Shown one piece after another: positions 1-7,800 of a DNA stretch of 28,007 nt (positions are counted from its first letter, which is position 1; each line of letters starts with the position of its first letter). The DNA is from a virus. The translations under genes and the position numbers were made by a program. Location: positions 1-28,007 of IMG/VR virus record IMGVR_UViG_3300006844_000037. One strand, 5' to 3'. Below the pieces are notes generated by a model, which did no database searches, had not been told where the DNA came from, and worked only from the letters and a program-made list of their open reading frames with translations.

Positions 1-1475
1 TCAATTTGCTGTGCCAGCGTTTGGGCCGAAGCTATGTCCCGAGCCTGAACGCGACCGCCGCGCGAATTTGCAACGGTATACGTACCGTCCGGACGCGGAC
101 CAATAACGTAGCGCGTCCCCTCTGGAGCATCGGCCACCAGCAATCCAGATTCTGTTTGTGTCCACTTCAGCGGCGGACCAGAAGTCAATTCTTTTTCCAG
201 CAACTGGATTTGATTTTCCTCAATATGCGCTAGCAAATCCGCTTTCGAAATCCTCCCTTTTTCGTCTCCTAAAAATGCTGGAAGCCCCAGCGCTTCGAAT
301 TCCTCGAGCTTGATCCCCGGCGCATTCCGAATCGTGCCGCTCCACTGCTCTCCCGTGGCAGTATTTTGTCCCTTTTCCTCGACAAATTTCTTGATCGCCG
401 AATAAAACGTCGGCGCTTGAACCTGCGGTGTATTTTGCTCCGCAATCCATCCCTCCGGCGCTGGCATCCTCTCACCAGCAGGAATATCCTGCACCGGAAT
501 TTCGCGCGCCGGCACACCCTCCGTCGCCCCCTGCAAATGCTCGACTCCGGCCGGCGGGCTCGGCGCACGGCGGGGCCTCGACAGAGCCAGAATCTGATAA
601 CCAGTGAACGGCGCTTGGGTCAAAACGCCGAGCGACGCCTCGTGTGCCACGTCCCACGGACTGATATCCTGAAGCTCTTTGCCTTGCGCAATTCCCCTTG
701 CAATAGAGCCGGCCACCGCAATCGTCGGCTGGACCAGACCGAGCTGGACCAAGGCTTCCTTGATCGGGACCTTGAGCGCTTCGACGGTCTTTCCGTGCAT
801 CAGCGCCCCGGTGAAGCCTTGCATGCCCGCAACTCCTGCGAGCATCGCCGTGCCACCATTGACCGCTGCAACCTTCGCCGCCTCCGTTACTGCGTCGTCG
901 TCACTCAAGCCTTTCGCCTTCGCCTCCTTGAACGCTGGAATCAGCGACAACAATCCACTCCCCGCCGACATCCCCGTAACCATTCCAGGCATGCCGCCGA
1001 CCCGACCGCCGAGCCCCGCCGCAACCATTTCCGGCCAACTTTCACTAATCGCATTGACGGCCTGAGCGGCCCACCACTTCGGACTAGTCCACCCCTGTTG
1101 CATCGGCGTGTTGAGCAAGCCCTCGACCTCAGGGTTGGCCGCCGTCGCCTCCGGCTGCTCCGGGACATGAAAAAAGGTTTCGCCACTCAACTTCCGCTTA
1201 ATGCCTTCATAGAAATTGGAAACCTTTTCCATTCCGCGAGCGCCGCCGCGCATCGCCGAATCAACAGCCACATCGAAATAGCCAGGGCCCGCACTCGGAC
1301 TCAACGCCGCATTTTCCATTTGCGACGGCTGCGGCTGCGGAGCATCCATATACGGATTTGCATTCCCCTCTGCCTGATACAGATAGGGATTCATCGGGCT
1401 CGGACCACGATCCGCCGACGGCTGTGGGGGCGCAGGTTGTTCCTCTGCCTCCGGCTCCAAATACGGATTCGCCAT
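1..1475 (-). CDS. Very large internal virion / polyvalent-type protein, N-terminal 491 codons (partial)
   Basis: Reading leftward from an ATG at 1475, the frame stays open to the window edge for 491 codons, so the gene continues beyond it. The start overlaps the upstream stop as TAATG. The first ~60 residues are Pro/Gln-rich and carry three NPY(L/M) motifs at about residues 3, 29 and 40. Residues ~130-300 are Ala/Gly-rich and hydrophobic in stretches. Residues ~354-425 (starting PTFYSAIKKFVEEK, with GIKLEEFEALGLPAFL and GRISKADLLAHI) resemble a module I recall from giant phage polyvalent and internal virion proteins. By that family resemblance it is probably a virion protein ejected with the DNA. 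Any enzymatic domain would lie outside the window. Its position last in the structural run fits. Confidence 0.8.
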   Translation of the reverse strand, partial: MANPYLEPEAEEQPAPPQPSADRGPSPMNPYLYQAEGNANPYMDAPQPQPSQMENAALSPSAGPGYFDVAVDSAMRGGARGMEKVSNFYEGIKRKLSGETFFHVPEQPEATAANPEVEGLLNTPMQQGWTSPKWWAAQAVNAISESWPEMVAAGLGGRVGGMPGMVTGMSAGSGLLSLIPAFKEAKAKGLSDDDAVTEAAKVAAVNGGTAMLAGVAGMQGFTGALMHGKTVEALKVPIKEALVQLGLVQPTIAVAGSIARGIAQGKELQDISPWDVAHEASLGVLTQAPFTGYQILALSRPRRAPSPPAGVEHLQGATEGVPAREIPVQDIPAGERMPAPEGWIAEQNTPQVQAPTFYSAIKKFVEEKGQNTATGEQWSGTIRNAPGIKLEEFEALGLPAFLGDEKGRISKADLLAHIEENQIQLLEKELTSGPPLKWTQTESGLLVADAPEGTRYVIGPRPDGTYTVANSRGGRVQARDIASAQTLAQQI

Positions 1476-2278
1476 TATAGCTGTCCTAGTACGTCAGAGC
1501 GTGGCCGCCCCGTCCTTTGCTCATATTGCTGCAGAATGCTTTCGCGACTCCGTTTGCCCGCATAAATCGCCTCAACGGCATTCGACACTTCCGTCGCATT
1601 ATAAGCACCGCTCGCCACTCCTTCGCTCGGAGTCATGATCCGGCTGTTGCCTGGAACTGGCGTTTGGTTCTGCTGCGGAACGGCGCGCGACGCCGGCGCT
1701 GCATCGGGGGCGCCCTCGTAAAACCATTCGAGGGCCCGCCGCCGCAACTCCGGATTTTGCTCTACATCCACCTTTGTTTTCGCCCCCAGAATTTTCAACA
1801 GAGGCTCACCAATCGGGTCCTCTGGCTTCGCGATCCAATCCCTATATTTCGTCTGCGCCTTCAACCGAAACTGAAGGCGCTGCGCCTCGGTCATAGGCCG
1901 ACCGCCTCCTTCCGCAAGCGTGGCGGCTCGATCTAGCGCCGCTTGCCCGCGCAAGAGTGCCGCTTCCCCTTTTTGCTGATTGGCATCAGCATTCGACGCC
2001 CGATACGCCTGCCTCGACGCAGCCTCCGTCGCTTCCTCCTCCTGCTTCGAAACACGAGCAGCGGCCTCACCCCCCGCTCCAAGTGAGCCCGCAATTTGCC
2101 CTATGGCCGTTTGACCCTCTGGCCTCGGCTGGAGCATCGCGGTGCCCGCCTGAATCAGAAAGGCTTGATTCTGCGGACTGGCCAGCCAACCCCTCCAGCG
2201 ATCCGCTAGCCCTGGACCAGTGTCCTGCCGCATCATTTGCTCGTCGCGCGGGTCAAGAAAATTCTGATCAGCCATCAT
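1475..2278 (-). CDS. Putative internal virion / structural protein, 267 aa
   Basis: The gene starts at MMADQNFLDPRDEQ and overlaps the stop of the gene upstream; its own stop overlaps the next start as TAATG, so the three genes are translationally linked. It is hydrophilic with no membrane segment. Residues ~75-125 are Ala/Gln/Glu-rich and predicted helical (coiled-coil-like). The C-terminus (about 225-267) has a helical segment with SNAVEAIYAGKRSRES and RTGRPRSDVLG. I do not recognise a named family. Its place between a Pro-rich protein and the giant virion protein suggests an internal or ejection protein; this is inferred from context only. Confidence 0.75.
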   Translation of the reverse strand: MMADQNFLDPRDEQMMRQDTGPGLADRWRGWLASPQNQAFLIQAGTAMLQPRPEGQTAIGQIAGSLGAGGEAAARVSKQEEEATEAASRQAYRASNADANQQKGEAALLRGQAALDRAATLAEGGGRPMTEAQRLQFRLKAQTKYRDWIAKPEDPIGEPLLKILGAKTKVDVEQNPELRRRALEWFYEGAPDAAPASRAVPQQNQTPVPGNSRIMTPSEGVASGAYNATEVSNAVEAIYAGKRSRESILQQYEQRTGRPRSDVLGQL

Positions 2279-2922
2279 CCCCTCCCAAGGAGCTGCGACA
2301 GCAGCAATAGTGGAGCAACACCAGTTTTCTGCGCATTTTGCATCAGGACAATCGGATCAATTTTACCCAATCCTCCCGTGTCCGGCCGCGGCGGTGCCAC
2401 CGGATGCGGGGCGCGCAATTGCGGCGCCTCCATCATTTTCAACCCTTGGAGCGCCAAGCCCAGCGAATCCCGGACGCTGCGCGAATTGACCTGGCCGAGC
2501 CCTCCGCCTTGTCCCTGCTGCTGCGCCGTCGATCGAATATCGAGCGACGAACTAGGTTCTGCCATTGCCATTGGCTGCTGTTGCGGATCAAGCGGCGAGC
2601 CGCTGTTCTCTGGAGGTATGGGGCCCACGAACTGATTGACCGGAATTGGCGGTCCGGCTGGCGGCTGCGGCACCCTATTCTGACTCTTCGCTGGCGCTGG
2701 TTGCGGCCGCTGAGCATGTTGTTCCGCCACAGCTTGCGGCGTCGCTATACCCATGCTCGGAACTGGACGCGGCGGTAAACCGACGCCCGGCTGCGTGGGC
2801 GCTTCACCGGCGAAAGCCATCGGCGGCTCGACGCCCTGCGCTGCAAGCTGCTCAGCCAGGTTGTCCCACAGCGACATCGGCATCGGATCGAACGCCATTT
2901 GTGGATCGAGCGGCGATACCAT
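2275..2922 (-). CDS. Pro/Gln-rich hypothetical virion protein, 215 aa
   Basis: I chose ATG 2922 because GGAGGAA lies about 5 nt upstream; the frame is open further upstream but has no comparable site. The gene then overlaps the end of the preceding gene by 71 nt in another frame. The protein opens MVSPLDPQMAFDPMPM and is dominated by Pro, Gln, Ala and Gly through residues ~35-150, so it is probably largely disordered. A short C-terminal stretch (DPIVLMQNAQKTGVAP then LLLLSQLLGRG) is helical and hydrophobic. No family is recognised. Such linker-like proteins commonly sit next to ejection-protein genes in podoviruses. Confidence 0.7.
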   Translation of the reverse strand: MVSPLDPQMAFDPMPMSLWDNLAEQLAAQGVEPPMAFAGEAPTQPGVGLPPRPVPSMGIATPQAVAEQHAQRPQPAPAKSQNRVPQPPAGPPIPVNQFVGPIPPENSGSPLDPQQQPMAMAEPSSSLDIRSTAQQQGQGGGLGQVNSRSVRDSLGLALQGLKMMEAPQLRAPHPVAPPRPDTGGLGKIDPIVLMQNAQKTGVAPLLLLSQLLGRG

Positions 2923-4012
2923 TTTGTTCCTCCATAGCTCTACGCGTTGCAAGGTCGAGATTGACCAACTTGAATCCGCCAATTTCCGTCACAGCTTCCG
3001 GCGCAAACTTCTCTATATCCTGCGCCATGACGCCGATATGCGTCGCCTGATTGCCTGCATACCGATAACGATAAACGGGCGTCCCATCGAACAGCGTTCC
3101 AATCCGGACAATATCGCGCTTCAAGCGCATGTCGCTGGATGTGAATAAAGGTAATAGGCCCGCTAATCCACTCGTGCCCCCCAGGGCTCCAAGCCCACCC
3201 AAAATTCCGGCCCCCGTTGCACCAATACCAAGTGCCGTTTGCAATCCGCTCGGCTGAGTTACTCCAGGCCCCGTAGTGACGCTGCCAGCCCCAGGAATCG
3301 CATTCAAGCCACCCAAAAATGCTTGACCCTTTAGCAGAGGCAAATACTGTTCGAACTGGCTCTGCCCCGTTTGAGCACTCAACAGCGCCTGCGCCAGGCT
3401 CCGCTGCGTATCGCCCACCGCCGTTGTGGTCAAACCCGGAATTGCCTGACTCTGTGCAATCGAGGGGGCCAATCCCATACTCTTGAGCATGGCGTCGAGC
3501 CCCGTATTATATCCTTGATAGGCAAGCTTGCTCGCCGTGTCACCCGCCGCCTGACTCGCCCCGCGGGCCGCCAGACCTTCCGCGATCCCCAACCGGCTTC
3601 CTCCATAATTGGCTCCAGGAACACCGGCGCCACCGACGATCGCCTGACCACGAAGCGCCGGTAGCACACTTTCTCCAAGATTTTGATAAATCGGTCGAAC
3701 GCTGGCATCAATCGTTCCCTGGAGTCCAGGATTCGACCGAGGGTCGAGCGCGGCGCCAGAAGTGAGAAATTGATTGCTCTGGCCCGCTCCGGTCAAAATG
3801 TTGTTCATGGCCATGGTCGAACCCAGGACCTGATTTTGACCCGCAACCTGCGTCGGATTGAACCCGGCAATCGACTCCGGCCCCGGCGCCGTTATATTGC
3901 TCTGCCCGAACTGTTGCAAATAGGGCATCGCCATGTTGAGCAGTTGGCGTTGCTCCGGACTAATCGTGGTTTGCGTGGTGGTCGTTGCCGGTGTCGTCTC
4001 GCCGCTGCCCAT
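2852..4012 (-). CDS. Virion protein with C-terminal S74-type intramolecular chaperone-like domain, 386 aa
   Basis: ATG 4012 is chosen because AAGGAG sits 7 nt upstream inside the end of the previous gene. Residues 1-290 are Gly/Ala/Gln-rich and low in charge, with helical stretches and a hydrophobic Gly-rich segment at ~258-290. Residues ~292-358 match the peptidase S74 (endosialidase chaperone) pattern: SSDMRLKRDI, then YRYRYAG, then IGVMAQDIEKFAPEAV. In that family the domain trimerises fibres and self-cleaves using a Ser-Lys pair; here S293 and K298 are candidates. The domain is shorter than usual and lacks the long C-terminal helices. The Gly-rich N-part looks more like an internal or tail-tip protein than a beta-helical spike, so the exact virion role is open. 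Confidence 0.85.
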   Translation of the reverse strand: MGSGETTPATTTTQTTISPEQRQLLNMAMPYLQQFGQSNITAPGPESIAGFNPTQVAGQNQVLGSTMAMNNILTGAGQSNQFLTSGAALDPRSNPGLQGTIDASVRPIYQNLGESVLPALRGQAIVGGAGVPGANYGGSRLGIAEGLAARGASQAAGDTASKLAYQGYNTGLDAMLKSMGLAPSIAQSQAIPGLTTTAVGDTQRSLAQALLSAQTGQSQFEQYLPLLKGQAFLGGLNAIPGAGSVTTGPGVTQPSGLQTALGIGATGAGILGGLGALGGTSGLAGLLPLFTSSDMRLKRDIVRIGTLFDGTPVYRYRYAGNQATHIGVMAQDIEKFAPEAVTEIGGFKLVNLDLATRRAMEEQNGIAARSTNGVRSDADVAVGQPG

Positions 4013-4013
4013 T

Positions 4014-4448
4014 TCAATTCTCCTTTTCCCGCTTCGCGTCCCGCACAAGAATCTCATGCGAGAACCGGAATCCCATATCCCTCAGCTTCCTGCTCCAGCC
4101 CCGCCGGGCCGCCACAACCTCGATCCTCTCACATCCGAGCCCGATGCAAACGCGGTCTAAAATGCTTTCGAGGCTCGGATGAAAAACGTCCCACGCCTGC
4201 CCGACGGCCCCGAGGAAGCGCAACACTTTTCCCTTCCGATTCGACCGGATTTCGGTAATCAATATGCATTGAATTGCGCCGTCGGATAAAACCCAAAACT
4301 GTAGGGCCCCTTTTACCGCCGCCTCGAACATTTCCTCATCCGCAAACTGTTCGTCGTATTGCGGAATCCTCCGAATCGCATTCCGAATGTCCGGCCAATA
4401 ATGCCGAAACTGCTCCGGTTCAAGCAAATATACCTGCTCCTGCTTCAT
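4014..4448 (-). CDS. GNAT-like acyltransferase-fold protein, 144 aa
   Basis: The start MKQEQVYLLEP follows the upstream stop by a few bases, and the stop precedes the next start by 1 nt. A central beta-rich stretch (QFWVLSDGAIQCILITEI, residues ~50-67) and the C-terminal pattern RRGWSRKLRDMGFRF (~115-129) resemble the last motifs of GNAT-fold proteins. The usual Q/RxxGxG/A acetyl-CoA loop is not evident. Small GNAT-like proteins encoded near tail genes are common in podoviruses with unknown substrates. It could be a structural protein that keeps only the fold, so enzymatic activity is not claimed. Confidence 0.7.
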   Translation of the reverse strand: MKQEQVYLLEPEQFRHYWPDIRNAIRRIPQYDEQFADEEMFEAAVKGALQFWVLSDGAIQCILITEIRSNRKGKVLRFLGAVGQAWDVFHPSLESILDRVCIGLGCERIEVVAARRGWSRKLRDMGFRFSHEILVRDAKREKEN

Positions 4449-4451
4449 ACT

Positions 4452-5084
4452 CTAAACCTTGTATTGGAACGAAACGGTCACGACGCTCGTATCGGTGAAG
4501 TCGGTCTCCGCCAACGCGGTCAAGGCGCCCGCCGCGTAGCGTTGTGGACTGACAGTGGCTGTACCCGAGGAAATTGGAGCCGTCACCATAGTGATCGTCC
4601 CGGCTGCCATGTTGTTGACCTGGATAGAGCCAATAGCCGTCGCGCCCGCGGTGAACGGCAGGCCCGTGATGAGGGCGGTACCGGTCGACGATCCCTTAGC
4701 CGTTAGCACAATGCGAAGTTCGCCAAAAACTCGATCGCCGATCTTGGTGTAGCTGCCGGTGAACGTGCCGGTCATGCCAGTGGAGCCGCCGCCAAACGTG
4801 AGTTGCGGCGTGAATGTGCCTTCCTCGTAGTCATCGAGAAACCGCGCCCACGCATTTCCATCGTAAACGTAAACGCCGACGCCGGAGCCCGGATTCCAAT
4901 CACTTCCATCCGCGTAAACAATCATGCCCTCGCGCGGCCGCTCCGGTTCCCGATGTGTGGGCCGCAGTTCGAGGGCAATAGTCTCTGCTTGCGCTCGCTC
5001 GATCGCCTTCAATTCGTCTTCGACAAAGCGCGCCAACTCCGCAACATCGGAGGGTGCACCAAGTCCTCTCGGGCGATAAACCAT
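4452..5084 (-). CDS. Putative tail fibre / receptor-binding protein, 210 aa
   Basis: The start overlaps the stop of the nozzle gene as TGATG. Residues ~14-40 form an amphipathic helix (VAELARFVEDELKAIERA) suited to trimerisation or virion attachment. Residues ~53-80 (MIVYADGSDWNPGSG, VYVYDGNAW) match a short beta motif frequent at the base of phage fibres. Residues ~85-210 begin EEGTFTPQLTFGGG and continue through GSYTKIGDRVF, a beta-rich region typical of fibre tips. Location directly after the nozzle gene supports a distal tail role. The fibre assignment rests on these motifs; the receptor is unknown. Confidence 0.8.
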   Translation of the reverse strand: MVYRPRGLGAPSDVAELARFVEDELKAIERAQAETIALELRPTHREPERPREGMIVYADGSDWNPGSGVGVYVYDGNAWARFLDDYEEGTFTPQLTFGGGSTGMTGTFTGSYTKIGDRVFGELRIVLTAKGSSTGTALITGLPFTAGATAIGSIQVNNMAAGTITMVTAPISSGTATVSPQRYAAGALTALAETDFTDTSVVTVSFQYKV

Positions 5085-6646
5085 CAGAAATTCCCAGTCA
5101 GTTCCATTTCGATCTTATAGCCGTCGATTTTGAACGGCGTTGTGCCACTGATTTCGAGTGCGATCGCAGGCCCCTCGACCACGAAATCCACATACCGCTG
5201 GACACTTGGATCGAACGTTTTCGCTGCACTCCAAGTCACTGCTCCATCCGGAACCTGATGACTCCCAATCCGGATCGAAACGGCGCCCCCACTCACTTTT
5301 GGCCAAAGTCGAGTGACCAGTTTCCGCTGCTGGAAATCCTCAATCCAATCTCCATTCCTTTTCCTCCCAATAATTCCCAATCCTGTCCGCTGAAGCGTCC
5401 CTGTGAAAACTGTGCCATCCCGCGTTGCTCCAGTATCGAGTAGCGCGAACTCGTTCACCGCTGTGCGGACAAGCACGATTTTGCGTCGATCCGAATTCGA
5501 CCAAAGCCCCGTATCCTCATCCCACGTACCGCTTGTCGAATTCCAAGTTTCCGCATCGCTAGTCTGAATCACGCCGGGGGCCCAATGCCTCCAATCGCAA
5601 TCACCCTCTGAAATCCTATCACTCTCATAATTATAGATAATTGCCCGATTCGGAAAACTATTCCCAGTTTCCGGATAACAGAACCAGGCTTCGCCCCTCA
5701 ACGGATGAATCATCATAAAGCTGTTGCGATAATTGGTAACATCAATCGAACCAAAAAGTGTCCGCTTCAATTTTTTGTCGAGCACACTCCGTGCTCCGTT
5801 TCCATCATGCAACATTATATCGTCCTGGGACGCGAAAATATGCCGCTTCCCGTCGCCCGTTACTGCAAGTGCCCTCGCGCACAGCAATCCGATCGTTTCC
5901 AGAAAGGCGTCCTGATCGAACACGAACCGCCCCCCGGTCGCTCGGAAGCGCCAAACACTATTCTCCTTGTAGACATAGAATCGTCCTTGGAGCGGCAGGC
6001 CATCAACGATTCCGCCACTCTCAATGTCCGGCAGCGTTACCTGACCAGCATCAACGGTCGGATCAGTGATGTCCCACGAGGTCGGCACAGCGCCCGGATC
6101 AGCCGGATGACTCCATCGAACATCGTGCGGCTGCGTCACTCCACTCGCCGTCAGATTCATCGCCATGAGGTAGGGGCCAAAGGATCGAATAACCTTCGCG
6201 CGCAAAAAACTTGGCCAATTCGGCAAATCCGCCAGCAGGACGCTCGTGCTCGCCGTCGGCCAATACTGCGGCAAATCCGTTCCATTGTTCGCAATCGTTA
6301 TACCTCCAAGGAACGTCGAATTCCAATCCGCCCCCACCGCCGCCGCATACACCGACGAACTGCGCGTGACCGTTGTGAAGTTCGAATTCGTGCTATCCGC
6401 CGCAAACGCTCCAGTCAGACTGAAATAAAGCCAAAGCTGTTCATTCCCTCTCCGCACACCCGCCAAGTGCTGCGGCGCTTGCGGCACAGTTCCGAAAACC
6501 TGCGTATACCCCCCGAGCCGGCCGATAGAATTCTCAATAATCCTGACATTATTCAGAAAATTCCATGCCTCCGGCACAAGCTCATGCGAAGGCTGATCCC
6601 GAATAACACCAATGGCCCCTACGTCATTAATATCGATGCTCGGCAT
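5084..6646 (-). CDS. Putative tail nozzle / hub structural protein, 520 aa
   Basis: The start MPSIDINDVGAIG lies 2 nt after the upstream stop. The protein is beta-rich throughout, with repeated short Gly/Trp/Tyr motifs (for example LWLYFSLTG, FYVYKENSVWRFR, RHIFASQDDIMLHDG, EAWFCYPETG) that look like propeller-type blades. The opening, in which native virion ends 'PSHELVPEAWNFLNNVRI' near residues 19-36, is typical of a family of podovirus tail proteins often called nozzle or stabilisation proteins. No membrane segment or enzyme motif is present. Its neighbours are a fibre gene downstream and the lysis module upstream. I infer it forms the distal tail tube; the structural class is more certain than the exact ring. 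Confidence 0.8.
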   Translation of the reverse strand: MPSIDINDVGAIGVIRDQPSHELVPEAWNFLNNVRIIENSIGRLGGYTQVFGTVPQAPQHLAGVRRGNEQLWLYFSLTGAFAADSTNSNFTTVTRSSSVYAAAVGADWNSTFLGGITIANNGTDLPQYWPTASTSVLLADLPNWPSFLRAKVIRSFGPYLMAMNLTASGVTQPHDVRWSHPADPGAVPTSWDITDPTVDAGQVTLPDIESGGIVDGLPLQGRFYVYKENSVWRFRATGGRFVFDQDAFLETIGLLCARALAVTGDGKRHIFASQDDIMLHDGNGARSVLDKKLKRTLFGSIDVTNYRNSFMMIHPLRGEAWFCYPETGNSFPNRAIIYNYESDRISEGDCDWRHWAPGVIQTSDAETWNSTSGTWDEDTGLWSNSDRRKIVLVRTAVNEFALLDTGATRDGTVFTGTLQRTGLGIIGRKRNGDWIEDFQQRKLVTRLWPKVSGGAVSIRIGSHQVPDGAVTWSAAKTFDPSVQRYVDFVVEGPAIALEISGTTPFKIDGYKIEMELTGNF

Positions 6647-6648
6647 TT

Positions 6649-7080
6649 TTAGCCTTTCGCCTTCACGTCTATTTTCGACTCCATTCGCAACAATCGAGCT
6701 TCTATGGAGCTTCCTATTCCTCGCAACTCACCCCGAATCTCTGCCAATATCGGATTGAAGGTTTCTTTTCGCACAAAATTATCCCTCATATACAATTCGA
6801 CCTGTGTAACCCTTTCTCGAATCGCCATAACCGTTTCTCCAATCTCTCGTTCACTTTGCACAAATTGCTCGAGGATCGCCTTTGCCTGCCCCTGGAGACT
6901 TTTCTCAACGCTTCCAATCCTCGACTCAAGCGCCTCCTGTCGCTGCGCAAGTCCAGTCATCCCATGCTTGAGCGTTCGAATATCGTAGCGCATAGCCGAA
7001 ATTATAACAACCACAGAAAGGATAATGAATACAACCTCGACAATGTCGCCAATCGTTATGCCCCAAGGCAGCGTCGTCAT
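6649..7080 (-). CDS. Membrane-anchored coiled-coil protein, 143 aa (possible inner-membrane spanin or lysis accessory)
   Basis: The ATG overlaps the TGA of the lipoprotein gene (ATGA). Residues ~8-29 form one hydrophobic segment (IVEVVFIILSVVVIISAM). Residues ~33-135 are charged and helical with heptad-like spacing (RQEALESRIGSVEKSLQ, REIGETVMAIRERVTQVE). One N-terminal membrane anchor plus a long coiled coil is the architecture of an i-spanin. However, the adjacent 80-residue gene with a nested lipoprotein already fills the Rz/Rz1 arrangement. It may be a second spanin-like partner or an unrelated membrane protein; the sequence does not decide. Confidence 0.75.
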   Translation of the reverse strand: MTTLPWGITIGDIVEVVFIILSVVVIISAMRYDIRTLKHGMTGLAQRQEALESRIGSVEKSLQGQAKAILEQFVQSEREIGETVMAIRERVTQVELYMRDNFVRKETFNPILAEIRGELRGIGSSIEARLLRMESKIDVKAKG

Positions 7081-7301
7081 TGCTTTTTTGCTTCGCAGAG
7101 TTCGCGGTACGTTTTCTCATTTGCCAGAATCCTACGCTTCACCTCCGTTGGAGCATTAATATTTCCCTCTCCTTTCGCCCTGACAACTTGCAGATAAAGC
7201 TGGCAATAGCTATCCACCGCCCCCGGCTCCGGGTTCAAGCTTGTGCAGCTCGAGGTCGAGAGCACTATCATCGAGATTGCGAATGCTTGCGACAATTTCA
7301 T
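7077..7301 (-). CDS. Small lipoprotein, outer-membrane spanin (Rz1)-like, 74 aa
   Basis: The gene begins inside the preceding 80-residue gene and overlaps it by 92 nt in a different frame, which is the classic nested Rz/Rz1 layout. Residues 1-18 are a signal peptide (KLSQAFAISMIVLSTSS) leading to Cys19 as the likely lipidated residue. The lipobox is not canonical because Thr/Ser occupy positions where Leu is preferred, although Leu14 is close. The mature part is short, has two further Cys (33, 69) and ends YRELCEAKKQ, a pattern I have seen in small phage Rz1-like lipoproteins. Role inferred: outer-membrane half of a spanin that fuses membranes at lysis. Confidence 0.75.
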   Translation of the reverse strand: MKLSQAFAISMIVLSTSSCTSLNPEPGAVDSYCQLYLQVVRAKGEGNINAPTEVKRRILANEKTYRELCEAKKQ

Positions 7302-7452
7302 CCCGAACCCCCACCTTTTTCAGAATCGAGGCAGTTTGCCTCGCGATTTCTCGTCGCTCCCCCTCACTTATCGCTTTCTGCTCCAGTGCCCAATCGGTAA
7401 TCTTGTTCACCAATTGGAGCACTGCGAGCGCCAGGCTGATCCACGAAAACAT
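7210..7452 (-). CDS. Small membrane protein, inner-membrane spanin (Rz)-like, 80 aa
   Basis: ATG 7452 overlaps the holin stop as TGATG and has GGGAAG about 5 nt upstream; a GTG one codon earlier is possible. Residues 2-17 (FSWISLALAVLQLVNK) form a single N-terminal membrane segment. Residues ~22-70 are charged and helical (EQKAISEGERREIARQT), and the C-terminus is Gly-rich. The nested downstream lipoprotein gene is the main reason for the spanin call. It is shorter than classical Rz (~150 residues), so a holin-accessory role is an alternative. Confidence 0.7.
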   Translation of the reverse strand: MFSWISLALAVLQLVNKITDWALEQKAISEGERREIARQTASILKKVGVRDEIVASIRNLDDSALDLELHKLEPGAGGGG

Positions 7453-7796
7453 CACAGCTTCCCGCTTGCAACCACCGTGGGCCCAGTCTTTTGCACAATA
7501 TCACTCGCCGATTGGACCGCCGCCGGTGCCAGACTCGTGGCTTGGATTTCGACCTTTTTGATTTCCGGCACCGCTCCCACCGCCGCATTGATTAGACCCG
7601 GCTTAGTTTTAGAAAACCAGCCCCAGATCAACACAACGGCGCTCGCCACAAGCCCGATAATCGACTCATTCGAGAAAATCGACGTGATTCCACTCACGTC
7701 CCAGCCCTTCGCCGTCGCCCATCCGATGAAAATCCCGCTGAACGTCGAAATAAACCAGCGGATCGCACTTTTCACCTGTTCCCTATTCAGTTCCAT
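7452..7796 (-). CDS. Putative holin, 114 aa
   Basis: ATG 7796 follows the endolysin stop by 4 nt, with AGGA in the overlap. Two membrane segments are visible, at about residues 10-30 (AIRWFISTFSGIFIGWAT) and 43-62 (NESIIGLVASAVVLIWGWF), followed by a soluble tail from ~65 that ends in SGKL. Two-helix proteins of this size directly after an endolysin gene are usually holins, which open the inner membrane to release the endolysin. The long soluble tail with KKVEIQATSLAPAAV is a feature I recall from holin-like proteins of alphaproteobacterial phages. Function rests on topology and position. Confidence 0.75.
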   Translation of the reverse strand: MELNREQVKSAIRWFISTFSGIFIGWATAKGWDVSGITSIFSNESIIGLVASAVVLIWGWFSKTKPGLINAAVGAVPEIKKVEIQATSLAPAAVQSASDIVQKTGPTVVASGKL

Positions 7797-7800
7797 TTTC

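Noticed and set aside
366-1565. 399-codon plus-strand open frame
   Set aside because: It lies opposite the giant virion protein gene, is extremely Arg-rich as expected for a GC-rich shadow frame, and crosses the boundary of two well-supported minus-strand genes.
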